Origin: Gemmatimonadota bacterium
GTDB taxonomy: Bacteria > Latescibacterota > UBA2968 > UBA8231
Direction of reading: 5' to 3'
Assembly: GCA_018673255.1 (NCBI GenBank)
Contig: JABHDC010000209.1
Location: forward strand, 1-50,562
Length of the DNA: 50,562 bases
Below are positions 8,946 to 16,449 of this stretch, one piece after another. Positions within the stretch are counted from its first letter, which is position 1; each line of letters opens with the position of its first letter. The notes under the pieces were generated by a model. That model worked only from the letters and a program-made list of their open reading frames with translations, had not been told where the DNA came from and searched no databases. The translations under genes and the position numbers were made by a program.

Positions 8946-9931
8946 GTGGTGCTGTAGCCCGGCTCGCTGTACACAGCCTGCTGCAATCCCCGGATGTAGC
9001 CCACGGCAAAAAGCTTGGCCAGCCCCAGTTTATCTTCATAGTCATCGTCACCCATCTTCGGGTAGTGATCGGGACGGCAGACCCCGTCGTAACCCACGTC
9101 GCGATACGCCCGCAGACAGTCAGCCAGATCGTGTTGCCCATCATCGTGGAAGGCCTCCTGGAAATCGGCCGGTGTGCCGCGCACATCACGCAGGTGCACG
9201 AAGTGAATCTTGCCCTGGCCGCCGAAGTGCCGGATCGCCGCCGGCAGATCATCCGTCATCAGACCAAAGTTGCCCTGACAGAGACCGATCCCATTCATCG
9301 GGCTGGGCACCATGTCCAGCATGCGCTGATAGTTGTCGATGCTGCTCATAATGCGAGCCACACCGCGAATCGGTGACAGGGGCGGATCGTCCGGATGCAT
9401 GGCCATCTTCACCCCTGCCTCTTCAGCGACGGGCACCGTGTGCTCGAGGAAGTATTGCAGATTCTCCCACTGCTCCTCCTCGCTGACCACACCATGCTCA
9501 GTCAGCCCCTCCTCCACCTGCGACACATCAAAGCCGCTGACACGGGCACCGGCTCGGGTCGGCAGCTCACGGGAGGTGCGCATGACACCGAGAATCGGCA
9601 TCCACATGCTGCACCATACGGGGATGCCCACCTTGCCCATGTTGGTCAGCATCTGGCAGACCACATCGATCTGCTCATCGCGGCCAGGTAAGGCCAGTTT
9701 GATCTTGTCCATCGCCGGCCGCCCCTCGACCACCGCCAGTTCAAGGCCCACGGCATCGTAGGCCTGCTTGTGTTGAGTCAGCGCCTTCAGCGTCCAGGGC
9801 TGCTCATCATCCGGCGCCCCGTCGATCGGCTCCAGAGACCGATGACTCACGGCGTATTCGATACCGCACTGTTTCATCAGCGTGAGGGCCAGTGTCGGCT
9901 CCGGCTGCGTATTGAGGGCGATCTTCATCAT
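8942..9931 (-). CDS. uxuA: Mannonate dehydratase-like TIM-barrel protein (UxuA family)
   Basis: The 329-residue product matches the UxuA family, which dehydrates D-mannonate to 2-keto-3-deoxygluconate in hexuronate breakdown. Landmarks are EGRPAMDKIKLALPGRDEQI, KMAMHPDDPP, GLCQGNF, HFVHLRDVRGTPADFQEAF and CRPDHYPKM; the conserved Cys, His and Asp of these segments bind the metal. It is shorter than E. coli UxuA (394 residues) but close to forms in other phyla. The frame is open further upstream, but ATG 9931 is chosen because CAGGAGA precedes it and homology begins at MKIALNTQ. It is first of a minus-strand run with rlmG and faces the selenoprotein gene across a 90-bp divergent gap. Confidence 0.85.
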   Translation of the reverse strand: MMKIALNTQPEPTLALTLMKQCGIEYAVSHRSLEPIDGAPDDEQPWTLKALTQHKQAYDAVGLELAVVEGRPAMDKIKLALPGRDEQIDVVCQMLTNMGKVGIPVWCSMWMPILGVMRTSRELPTRAGARVSGFDVSQVEEGLTEHGVVSEEEQWENLQYFLEHTVPVAEEAGVKMAMHPDDPPLSPIRGVARIMSSIDNYQRMLDMVPSPMNGIGLCQGNFGLMTDDLPAAIRHFGGQGKIHFVHLRDVRGTPADFQEAFHDDGQHDLADCLRAYRDVGYDGVCRPDHYPKMGDDDYEDKLGLAKLFAVGYIRGLQQAVYSEPGYSTT

Positions 9932-9990
9932 CGTTGTGTTTCTCCTGCCGTGCAGCTGGTGGATGGCTGTCGCGTCCGTTGCCCCGAATG

Positions 9991-9996
9991 TATACT
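9991..9996 (+). promoter_or_regulatory. Candidate -10 element and strong ribosome binding site of the peroxiredoxin gene
   Basis: TATACT at 9991-9996 is the best -10-like hexamer in the 90-bp divergent gap; no good -35 hexamer is visible 17 bases upstream. AAGGAGGG at 10007-10013 lies eight bases before ATG 10022 and fixes the start of the peroxiredoxin gene. Confidence 0.35.
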
Positions 9997-10021
9997 CGAT
10001 CCCATAAAGGAGGGCGTTTTC

Positions 10022-10465
10022 ATGCCAATGCTCAATGTGGGAGACACGGCACCGGGCTTTTCCGTGCAGAATCAGGACGACCAGACGGTCAACCTGGATC
10101 AGTATCGAGGCAAGTCTGTCGTGCTGTGGTGGTATCCGAAGGCCGACACCCCTGGCTGAACGATTGAAGGCAACGGATTCCGTGATAGAATCCAAGAGTT
10201 CCAACAGCGCAATGCAATCATCCTCGGCATCAGTTTCGATTCGGCCGAGGACAACAGGGCCTTCAAGGAGAAGTTCGATTTCCCCTACGACCTGCTCTGC
10301 GACACCGGCAAGACCGTCAGCATCGCCTATGGCGCTGCCGACGATCAGGCGTCGCATCCATCCCGGGTCAGTTATCTAATCGATCCGGCGGGGAAAATCG
10401 CCAAGGTCTACGAGTCGGTCACCCCGGCCGACCATCCCGACGAAGTCCTGGCCGACCTCGGCTAG
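10022..10465 (+). CDS. Selenocysteine-containing peroxiredoxin (BCP/PrxQ-like), UGA at codon 46
   Basis: The frame from ATG 10022 reads MPMLNVGDTAPGFSVQ, then VVLWWYPKADTPG, then TGA (10157-10159), then TIEGNGFRDRIQEFQQ and on without interruption to TAG 10463. The whole is 147 codons, the usual length of BCP/PrxQ peroxiredoxins. In that family the position after TPG is the peroxidatic cysteine (TPGCT), so the TGA replaces exactly the catalytic residue. Downstream segments are intact: ILGISFDSAEDNRAFKEKF, FPYDLLCDTGKTVSIAYGA and PSRVSYLIDPAGKI. The usual resolving cysteine five residues on is Asn (UTIEGN), so this is a one-Sec enzyme or resolves elsewhere. It would reduce peroxides in the cytoplasm using thioredoxin or a similar donor. 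A SECIS-like hairpin follows the UGA. A point mutation in a Cys gene is the main alternative. Confidence 0.85.
10175..10193 (+). promoter_or_regulatory. Candidate bacterial SECIS hairpin
   Basis: GGATTC (10175-10180) and GAATCC (10188-10193) form a perfect six-base stem with the seven-base loop CGTGATA. The loop begins 21 bases after the UGA and has G at its second position. Known bacterial SECIS elements place a stem-loop with a G among the first loop bases about 16-37 bases downstream, where SelB binds. Weaker outer pairing (TTGAA with TTCCAA, one bulge) could extend the stem. The hairpin lies within the coding frame. Confidence 0.7.
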
Positions 10466-10474
10466 ATCGTCTGC

Positions 10475-10516
10475 AACGGAGTGGATGACCATGGTCATCC
10501 ACTCCGTTTCTCTGTG
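10475..10516 (+). terminator. Rho-independent terminator after the peroxiredoxin gene
   Basis: A perfect 34-base palindrome spans 10475-10508, centred on CCATGG at 10489-10494, and is followed by TTTCTCTGT. It begins ten bases after the peroxiredoxin stop. The long GC-rich stem and T-rich tail are what an intrinsic terminator looks like. Confidence 0.75.
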
Positions 10517-10636
10517 GATTCCTGTGACCGTCGCCGTCCACGCCGCTGAAACTCCGTGAGTCGGCCTGCTCCGGGTGAACTGCCTGGCCCGGACTGACAG
10601 CCTGGCAATTCACACAACGCGCGCGACCGGTATCTT

Positions 10637-10708
10637 AACCGCCTGAGCACTGGGATCCGCCTGAACAGCTGAGTCAACCGGAACACCTGGGTTCGCCTGA
10701 CCAACTGA
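10637..10708. repeat. Degenerate 18-bp tandem repeat, four units
   Basis: Four consecutive 18-base units (10637, 10655, 10673, 10691) share a pattern close to RTCCGCCTGAACANCTGR. They lie in the 310-bp gap between the peroxiredoxin terminator and the rhamnosidase start. Because 18 is a multiple of three, frames through it give six-residue repeats, but none has a convincing start or homology. Otherwise I see only the leader of the rhamnosidase gene in this gap. Confidence 0.6.
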
Positions 10709-10775
10709 CCCCATCTGCCGATCACCGTGCCACCCGATCGGATCATCACCCGTCGACAGTGGAGAATTCCGCCGT

Positions 10776-13364
10776 ATGGAAGGCAACGTATTTGGTCTCA
10801 CCTGCAATCACCTCGACACTCCCCTGGGCATCGACTCACTTCCTGCCTTCTCGTGGAAGTACTCCCTCCCCCGGGACCGAGGCTCGCAGGTGGCTTACAG
10901 AATCGGCGTCGCCTCCACACCAGAGATGCTCGACAATGGCAACTTCGACTGCTGGGACACCGGTGTCGTGGACTCCGGCCTGAGTCAGTCCATCGAGTAC
11001 GCCGGCAACCCGTTGGCCTCACGAACCGGTTACCACTGGCTGGTGACCGTCTACGATATCGACGGCCACACGGTGACAGGCCATGGTCAGTTCGAGACGG
11101 GGAAACTGACAGAAAGCTGGCAGGCACAATGGATCGCGGCGGCTCATCAGCAGCGCGCCGATGACGCGCAGGATGCCCCACTGCTACGCAAGTGTTTTGA
11201 ACTGAAGGACACGCCACAACGGGCCAGGCTCTACATCTGCAGCCCGGGCTACTTCGACGCCTTCATCAATGGGCAGCCTACCTCGGACGAGTTGCTGACC
11301 ACGCCATTCACCAGGTATGACAGCACTTTGTTGTATTGCACCTACGACGTGACGGATCAGGTCCAGTCGGGCAGCAATGCCATCGGTGTCACCATCGGCA
11401 ACGGGTGGTACAACTGCTTCACAGCCGACATCTGGAATTCGCGTGAGGCCACCTGGCGTCACGTTCCCAAACTCGTGGCCGAACTCCACGTGGCCTATGC
11501 CGATGGCACCCAGCAGATCATCGCCACCGATGGCACCTGGAAGAGCACCCGCGGGCCAATCACCTTCAATGGCATTCGCAATGGCGAGCACTACGACGCA
11601 CGGCTGGAGAGGTCCGGTTGGGACGAACCCGGTCTCGATGAATCAGACTGGGATGCCGCAAAAGTCATCCGCTCCCCCGGTGGATTGCTCTCAGCCATGG
11701 AGATGGAGCCGATTCGGGTCACCGACACGATCACCCCCGTCGCTCAATGGGAGACCCCCGAGAAGGGCTACGTCTTCGACACGGGGCAGAACATGGCAGG
11801 TATCGCCCGGATCACCGTAAGTGGATCTGCCGGTGATGAGATCGTGATTCGCTATGGCGAACGACTTCAGGAAGACGGTGTCCATATCAACCTGACCGCC
11901 AATGCCGGCTTCATCAAGAGTGGCGAATTCCAGACCGACAGATATTTCAAGAAGGGTGATGACCTGGAAACCTGGCAGCCGCGTTTCGTCTATCACGGCT
12001 TTCAGTTCATCGAGGTCTCAGGATGCAGCCAGGCGCCCGTCGTGGCCGCCCTCGTTGTGCACACGGATGTGGCCGATACGGGAGACCTGTCCTGTGAAAA
12101 CGAGACCATCACTCGCCTCCAGCATGCCACGCGATGGGCGACGCGAACCAATCTGCACGGCCTGCCGACCGACGATCCACACAGAGAGAAGAATGCCTGG
12201 ACCGGTGATGTCGCCCTCTCAGCCGAACAGATGCTCTGCAACTTCCATGCAGCACCGCTGCTGAGGAAGTGGCTCGCCGATATTCGCGATGCCCAGCGAC
12301 CCGACGGCGCCCTGCCCTGCGTCGTGCCATCGACGGGCTGGGGATACAATTGGGGCAATGGCCCAGACTGGTCGAGCGCTCTCACACTGATTCCGTGGAA
12401 CATCTACGTCTACACCGGTGACAACCGTATCCTGCGTGAGAACTACGATGCCGTCGTGAAGCACTTCGCCTACATGGAGAGCATGGCCGAGGACTTCATC
12501 GTCAACTACGGCATCGGTGACTGGTGTCCGCCCTTTGAGGGCCCCGCCATCGCCGTGTCCATGTCTTCTTTCAAGTCGCCCACGGCGCTGACCGATACGG
12601 CCTACTTCTACAATGCCGCCGTTATCCTTGGCAAGATGGCAGCCGTACTCGGCAAGCCCGATGATGAACGCCACTACCAGGCGTCGGCGGCGCGAATCAA
12701 GCAGGCCTTCAGGGACCAGTTCTACGACCACGCATCCCAATCAATCACCGGTGACTGCCAGACATCCACTGCCTGCATGATCTACCAGGGCCTCGCCGAA
12801 AAGGACGAACAGCAGCCGTTACTGGATCTGTTGCTACAACAGATCGAGGCCACCGGGCACCATCAGGACACAGGGATCCTCGGCAACAAGTATCTCTACA
12901 ATGTGCTCGGTGAAGCGGGTCGCATGGATGTGGGCCTGAAGATGGTCCTGAATGAGACGTATCCATCCTTCCGGAACTGGATGGATCGCGGCGCCACGAC
13001 CCTGTGGGAATGCTGGAACGGCGAAGGCTCTCAGAATCACCACATGTTCTCTGACATCTCGGCGGCTTTGCTCAAATATGTTGGCGGCATCAAGCCCGAC
13101 GAGAACGAACCCGGCTTCCGGCACATCATCATGAAGCCCGCCATCGACTGCGGCCTCACGTCGGTCCGCTGCCATCACGAGTCACCCTTTGGCCCGATTC
13201 GCAGTCAGTGGGAGATCGATAACGAGGCCGTGCAGATCCGTCTGGAAATCCCCGATGGCAGCAGGGCGAGTTTCGAGTTACCACCGCAGTATCGTGAGCA
13301 AGACTACCCCCGCGAATTGGCGCCCGGGCAGTACCGGCTTGAGGTGGTCCTTCAGGCATCTTGA
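10776..13364 (+). CDS. Alpha-L-rhamnosidase, glycoside hydrolase family 78
   Basis: The 862-residue protein has the GH78 architecture: N-terminal beta domains (FGLTCNHLDTPLGID; PAFSWKY; FETGKL), the pre-catalytic segment FDTGQNMAGIARI, an (alpha/alpha)6 barrel and a C-terminal beta domain. The catalytic stretch DDPHREKNAWTGD gives Asp466, Glu471 (general acid) and Asp478, and Glu745 in TTLWECWNG matches the general base position. GH78 enzymes release terminal alpha-L-rhamnose from pectic rhamnogalacturonan, glycosides or ulvan-type polymers. No signal peptide is visible, so it probably acts on imported oligosaccharides. GGAG lies 12 bases before ATG 10776. It is not in a visible operon. Confidence 0.92.
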   Translation: MEGNVFGLTCNHLDTPLGIDSLPAFSWKYSLPRDRGSQVAYRIGVASTPEMLDNGNFDCWDTGVVDSGLSQSIEYAGNPLASRTGYHWLVTVYDIDGHTVTGHGQFETGKLTESWQAQWIAAAHQQRADDAQDAPLLRKCFELKDTPQRARLYICSPGYFDAFINGQPTSDELLTTPFTRYDSTLLYCTYDVTDQVQSGSNAIGVTIGNGWYNCFTADIWNSREATWRHVPKLVAELHVAYADGTQQIIATDGTWKSTRGPITFNGIRNGEHYDARLERSGWDEPGLDESDWDAAKVIRSPGGLLSAMEMEPIRVTDTITPVAQWETPEKGYVFDTGQNMAGIARITVSGSAGDEIVIRYGERLQEDGVHINLTANAGFIKSGEFQTDRYFKKGDDLETWQPRFVYHGFQFIEVSGCSQAPVVAALVVHTDVADTGDLSCENETITRLQHATRWATRTNLHGLPTDDPHREKNAWTGDVALSAEQMLCNFHAAPLLRKWLADIRDAQRPDGALPCVVPSTGWGYNWGNGPDWSSALTLIPWNIYVYTGDNRILRENYDAVVKHFAYMESMAEDFIVNYGIGDWCPPFEGPAIAVSMSSFKSPTALTDTAYFYNAAVILGKMAAVLGKPDDERHYQASAARIKQAFRDQFYDHASQSITGDCQTSTACMIYQGLAEKDEQQPLLDLLLQQIEATGHHQDTGILGNKYLYNVLGEAGRMDVGLKMVLNETYPSFRNWMDRGATTLWECWNGEGSQNHHMFSDISAALLKYVGGIKPDENEPGFRHIIMKPAIDCGLTSVRCHHESPFGPIRSQWEIDNEAVQIRLEIPDGSRASFELPPQYREQDYPRELAPGQYRLEVVLQAS

Positions 13365-13534
13365 AGCAGCCCCTCGCTTCGATCTTTGGAGGGGGCGCAA
13401 TCAACCGACAAGCGACCGGTCGCCCCGGCCCCTGCGACGGGGAGACTGGCCAGGCCCATCCCCCCGTCAGCGAGGCCCGGCCTTCTGCGAACTCGCTTCG
13501 CCCGAGCGCGTTCACTGCCGCGCCGTCCCTCGTC

Positions 13535-14584
13535 TCACCCCTCAAGGACCGCGTCGCGTAGCGCCAGGTAGTTGGCCAGGGGAACCTCGTCATTCAGTTC
13601 GGTCGAACTGCCCACCATCAGTCGTCCTTCGCAACGATCAACCGAACGACGTACCACGTCGCGGATCTCGGCCGGTTCGCCAAAGGGCAACAGCTGAGAT
13701 ACATCGATGCCGCCCGCCAGGAACAGATCCGGATACCGCTCGTGTACAATGGTCGGACACATACCGGCCAGCACTTCCAGTGGATTGAGTCCGTCGATCC
13801 CGGCCGCAACCAACCCATCCATCAGCGGCAGCAGATTGCCATCCGAGTGAAAGAGGATGCGGATCCCCTGACGGTGATATGCATCGCAGACTCGAGCCAG
13901 TCGCGACATGTAGTGCGTATGGAACCAGGTCGGTGACAACAGCGGGCCCGTGTTGAAGGCGATATCATCGCCGCAGAATATGGCCTCGATGCCGTGGCCC
14001 TCCGGCAGATGATCGATCCACGCCACCGCCTTGCAGGTATTCATCTCTAGCAACTCTTCCACGATCCCGGGCACATCACTCAGGTAGTAGGAGAAGGCCT
14101 CCAGGCCGATCTCGCCGATGATCCCCATCAGCCCCGGTGCAGGCCCCCCCGGAAAGAAGAAGACCTCACCCAGTTTCTCTCGCGCCGACTGATGCGATTC
14201 CAGCGTTCTGATCAGGGCCGCCTGCTGATCCGGCGTCCACGCGGGATCGAAGTCCCTCAGCAGTTGCTGCTTCTGTCGCTTGTAGTCGGCCGCATCCACG
14301 TAGGTGTGATGTTGGGTCCAGATCGTCCAACGGAAGTGACGCTGCTCTCGCCCATCCGGCAACGTCACCCTTTCCTCCCGTCCCGGCGGTCGCACCGAAG
14401 GCCGCGTTGCATCCACTGCCGGCCCATAGGCGCGATACACCAGCTCTGCACCATTCTCCACGGTGAGTATCTCACCGGTGAAGTGATTGATCACCGCGTC
14501 ATTGCGGAACAACTCGTACAGCGGCGCGCGATCAGGCGTGTCGCCCCGGAGTACGGCTCGCACCCGCTCGATGGAGTTATGCAT
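13535..14584 (-). CDS. Uroporphyrinogen decarboxylase (URO-D) superfamily protein, probably not haem biosynthesis
   Basis: The 349-residue product has the URO-D/MtaA TIM-barrel layout: an N-terminal SIERVRAVLRGDTPDRAPLYE, a middle GPAPGLMGIIGEIGLEAFSYYL and a C-terminal FHSDGNLLPLMDGLVAAGIDGLNPLE, then FLAGGIDVSQLLPFG. In true HemE the N-terminus carries the conserved PVWxMRQAGR; here the equivalent is RAPLYELFRNDA, so porphyrin decarboxylation is unlikely. Relatives include corrinoid-dependent methyltransferases and many uncharacterised proteins found near sugar catabolism genes. The HSDG histidine could bind a metal. It faces the DoeB-like gene across a 365-bp divergent gap; AAAGG precedes ATG 14584. 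Confidence 0.75.
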   Translation of the reverse strand: MHNSIERVRAVLRGDTPDRAPLYELFRNDAVINHFTGEILTVENGAELVYRAYGPAVDATRPSVRPPGREERVTLPDGREQRHFRWTIWTQHHTYVDAADYKRQKQQLLRDFDPAWTPDQQAALIRTLESHQSAREKLGEVFFFPGGPAPGLMGIIGEIGLEAFSYYLSDVPGIVEELLEMNTCKAVAWIDHLPEGHGIEAIFCGDDIAFNTGPLLSPTWFHTHYMSRLARVCDAYHRQGIRILFHSDGNLLPLMDGLVAAGIDGLNPLEVLAGMCPTIVHERYPDLFLAGGIDVSQLLPFGEPAEIRDVVRRSVDRCEGRLMVGSSTELNDEVPLANYLALRDAVLEG

Positions 14585-14949
14585 GTCGTCACATGCCTTT
14601 CGTCGTGTCTCTGTTTACCGGTTCACAAGCCAAGTCGCCTCGTCGACCCGTCTCCGGGCGCGGGGAATCGCTCATGAGCAGCTCCAGGGGGCGGGCGATC
14701 GGCTGCCTGATCTTGCCTATTGAGTGACATATGGAATACTCTTCGCCTTTTCTACTTACATGGCGAGGAATTCACTCTTTGGTAGAATTGGTCTTTGTTT
14801 TCTACCACAACCAATCCAGAATCTCTACAAGAATAGAATATGGCCCTGTTTTCCATGTGCATGCACGCCGACGCGGAGCGGTCGGCGCGCTCCAGGCTGA
14901 GCCAGATCAACAGGCCGACGAGCTTCATCCCTACGACAGGAGTCACCCC
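14585..14949. promoter_or_regulatory. Divergent intergenic region with AT-rich core and interleaved inverted repeats
   Basis: This 365-bp gap separates the divergent URO-D-like and DoeB-like genes. Bases about 14728-14850 are strikingly AT-rich for the window. Two interleaved inverted repeats lie there: GGTAGA (14781-14786) with TCTACC (14801-14806), and ATTGGT (14787-14792) with ACCAAT (14810-14815). They could be an operator or alternative RNA hairpins. TAGAAT occurs twice (14783 and about 14833) as a possible -10 box. CAGGAG at 14937-14942 is the ribosome binding site for ATG 14950. Confidence 0.45.
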
Positions 14950-15948
14950 ATGACACAGATCACCGCTACCGTTGACTTCGAGGCCGATGGCAAACAGATC
15001 GGCTGGTTGCGAGTCCCCCATTCGGTGACACGCTCGGCCTATGGGACGTTGCCAGTTCCGATCGCAGTGATTCGCAGTGGCGATGGCCCGAAACTCATGC
15101 TCAGTGCCGGCAATCACGGCGACGAGTATGAAGGCCAGGTCGTGCTGACACGGCTGATCCAGACGCTACAACCGGAGGACATTCGCGGCACCCTGTTCAT
15201 CCTGCCCGCCCTCAATCTGCCGGCTGTGCTGGGCGCCACTCGCGTGAGCCCCCTGGATACCGGCAATCTGAATCGCGTCTTCCCCGGTGATCCGAATGGT
15301 GGCCCTACGTGGAAGATCGCTGACTATGTCGAGAATGTGCTGCTGCCCATGGTCGACTTCGTCGCCGACTTCCACGGTGGCGGTGCATCGCTGGAATATC
15401 GCCCCCATGCCAGTACGCATTTCGGTGCCGACGCATCGGCTGAACACAAGCAGAAATGCCTCGACATCGTGCGCAAACTCGGTGTGCCCCACGTGATGAT
15501 CTTCGAACGGCGTGCCAGTGGCGGTGGTTTGCCCGATGCTGCCGTTCGCCAGGGCGTGGTCTCCATCGGTGGCGAATATGGTGGCATGGCATCCGTGGCG
15601 CGACCAGGTGTGGCCCTGGTGCAACAGGCCGTGGACCGACTCCTCGCCTGCCTTGGTATGAAGGGGGAGTTGCCCGCGGGCATCCCGACACCGACGACCA
15701 TGCACGTCTTCGGCCCCACCGCCTACGCCTATGCCCCCGAGCCTGGGTTGTTCGAACCAGCCACCGAGCTGGGTGACTCCATTCGCCAGGGTGATCTGTG
15801 CGGTCACATGCTCTTCCCGGAGAATCCCGCCCGTCCACCGATCGCCGTCACCTTCAATGGTGAGGGCGATGTCGTATGCAAGCGACACCCCGGGCGTGTC
15901 GAGGCGGGCGACTGCGTGGCGCACCTGGCGGCACCTCTGGACATCTGA
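14950..15948 (+). CDS. Zinc carboxypeptidase-type deacylase, AstE/DoeB-like
   Basis: The 332-residue protein belongs to the succinylglutamate desuccinylase/aspartoacylase branch of the M14 metallopeptidases. Zinc ligands are visible: His56 and Glu59 in NHGDEYEG and His142 in DFHGGG. The surrounding text (GTLFILPALNLPAVLGATR, then LDTGNLNRVFPGDPNGG) resembles N-alpha-acetyl-diaminobutyrate deacetylase DoeB of ectoine breakdown more than AstE. No other ectoine-degradation gene is nearby, so an N-acyl amino acid or related amide is all that can be claimed as substrate. CAGGAG seven bases before ATG 14950 selects this start over upstream in-frame options. The cupin gene follows after 12 bp. Confidence 0.8.
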   Translation: MTQITATVDFEADGKQIGWLRVPHSVTRSAYGTLPVPIAVIRSGDGPKLMLSAGNHGDEYEGQVVLTRLIQTLQPEDIRGTLFILPALNLPAVLGATRVSPLDTGNLNRVFPGDPNGGPTWKIADYVENVLLPMVDFVADFHGGGASLEYRPHASTHFGADASAEHKQKCLDIVRKLGVPHVMIFERRASGGGLPDAAVRQGVVSIGGEYGGMASVARPGVALVQQAVDRLLACLGMKGELPAGIPTPTTMHVFGPTAYAYAPEPGLFEPATELGDSIRQGDLCGHMLFPENPARPPIAVTFNGEGDVVCKRHPGRVEAGDCVAHLAAPLDI

Positions 15949-15960
15949 CAGGAGACTCAA

Positions 15961-16437
15961 ATGCATCGCATGTTGGAGAATATCAAGGAGCGCATCTGGA
16001 ACTCACCGAAGGGTGATTTCGGTGTCGTGGATCGCGAAGTCTTCGGTGTTGAGGAGACGAAGTGCCCCTTCGACATGGAGCACGTGACCCTGCCACCGGG
16101 CAAGAAGAACTACCCCTTTCACTCACATGGTGCGTTGTGGGAGATGTACTACGCCGTGGCCGGTGCAGCGAAGATGCGGACCGACGAAGAGACGGTCGAT
16201 TTCAAGTCCGGTGAATCCTACCTCTGCCGGCCCGGCCTGGCTCATCAGATCATCAACGACACGGATGCCGACTTCGTGTATCTCGTGATCTCCAACGATC
16301 CACCCTACGATGCCTGCTTCTACCCCGACAGCGGTAAGATGCTGCCACGAGCCAGCAAGGTGTGGAGCTCAATGCCGGAAGACCGCGACTTCTGGCAGCC
16401 GAATGAGGCGGCAGACTACTTCACGGGCGAGGAATAG
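15961..16437 (+). CDS. Cupin-domain protein
   Basis: This 158-residue single-domain cupin carries a first motif with metal-binding histidines in HSHGALWEMYYAVAGAAKM and a second motif in GESYLCRPGLAHQIIND. Such small cupins serve as sugar isomerases, oxygenases or ligand-binding proteins; nothing here decides which. AGGAG lies eight bases before ATG 15961. The gene starts 12 bp after the DoeB-like gene and is probably co-transcribed, so it may act on the same substrate. It converges with the MDR dehydrogenase, whose stop is 12 bp away. Confidence 0.75.
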   Translation: MHRMLENIKERIWNSPKGDFGVVDREVFGVEETKCPFDMEHVTLPPGKKNYPFHSHGALWEMYYAVAGAAKMRTDEETVDFKSGESYLCRPGLAHQIINDTDADFVYLVISNDPPYDACFYPDSGKMLPRASKVWSSMPEDRDFWQPNEAADYFTGEE

Positions 16438-16449
16438 ATCAGCCCCGTA

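Noticed and set aside
10022..10159. Reading the peroxiredoxin as a 45-residue protein or simple pseudogene
   Set aside because: The frame is unbroken past the TGA, the TGA occupies exactly the catalytic cysteine column, and a SECIS-like hairpin follows. A pseudogene remains possible but is the weaker explanation.
9932..10357. Upstream extension of the mannonate-dehydratase-like frame
   Set aside because: It runs antisense through the divergent peroxiredoxin gene; family homology and the ribosome binding site begin at ATG 9931.
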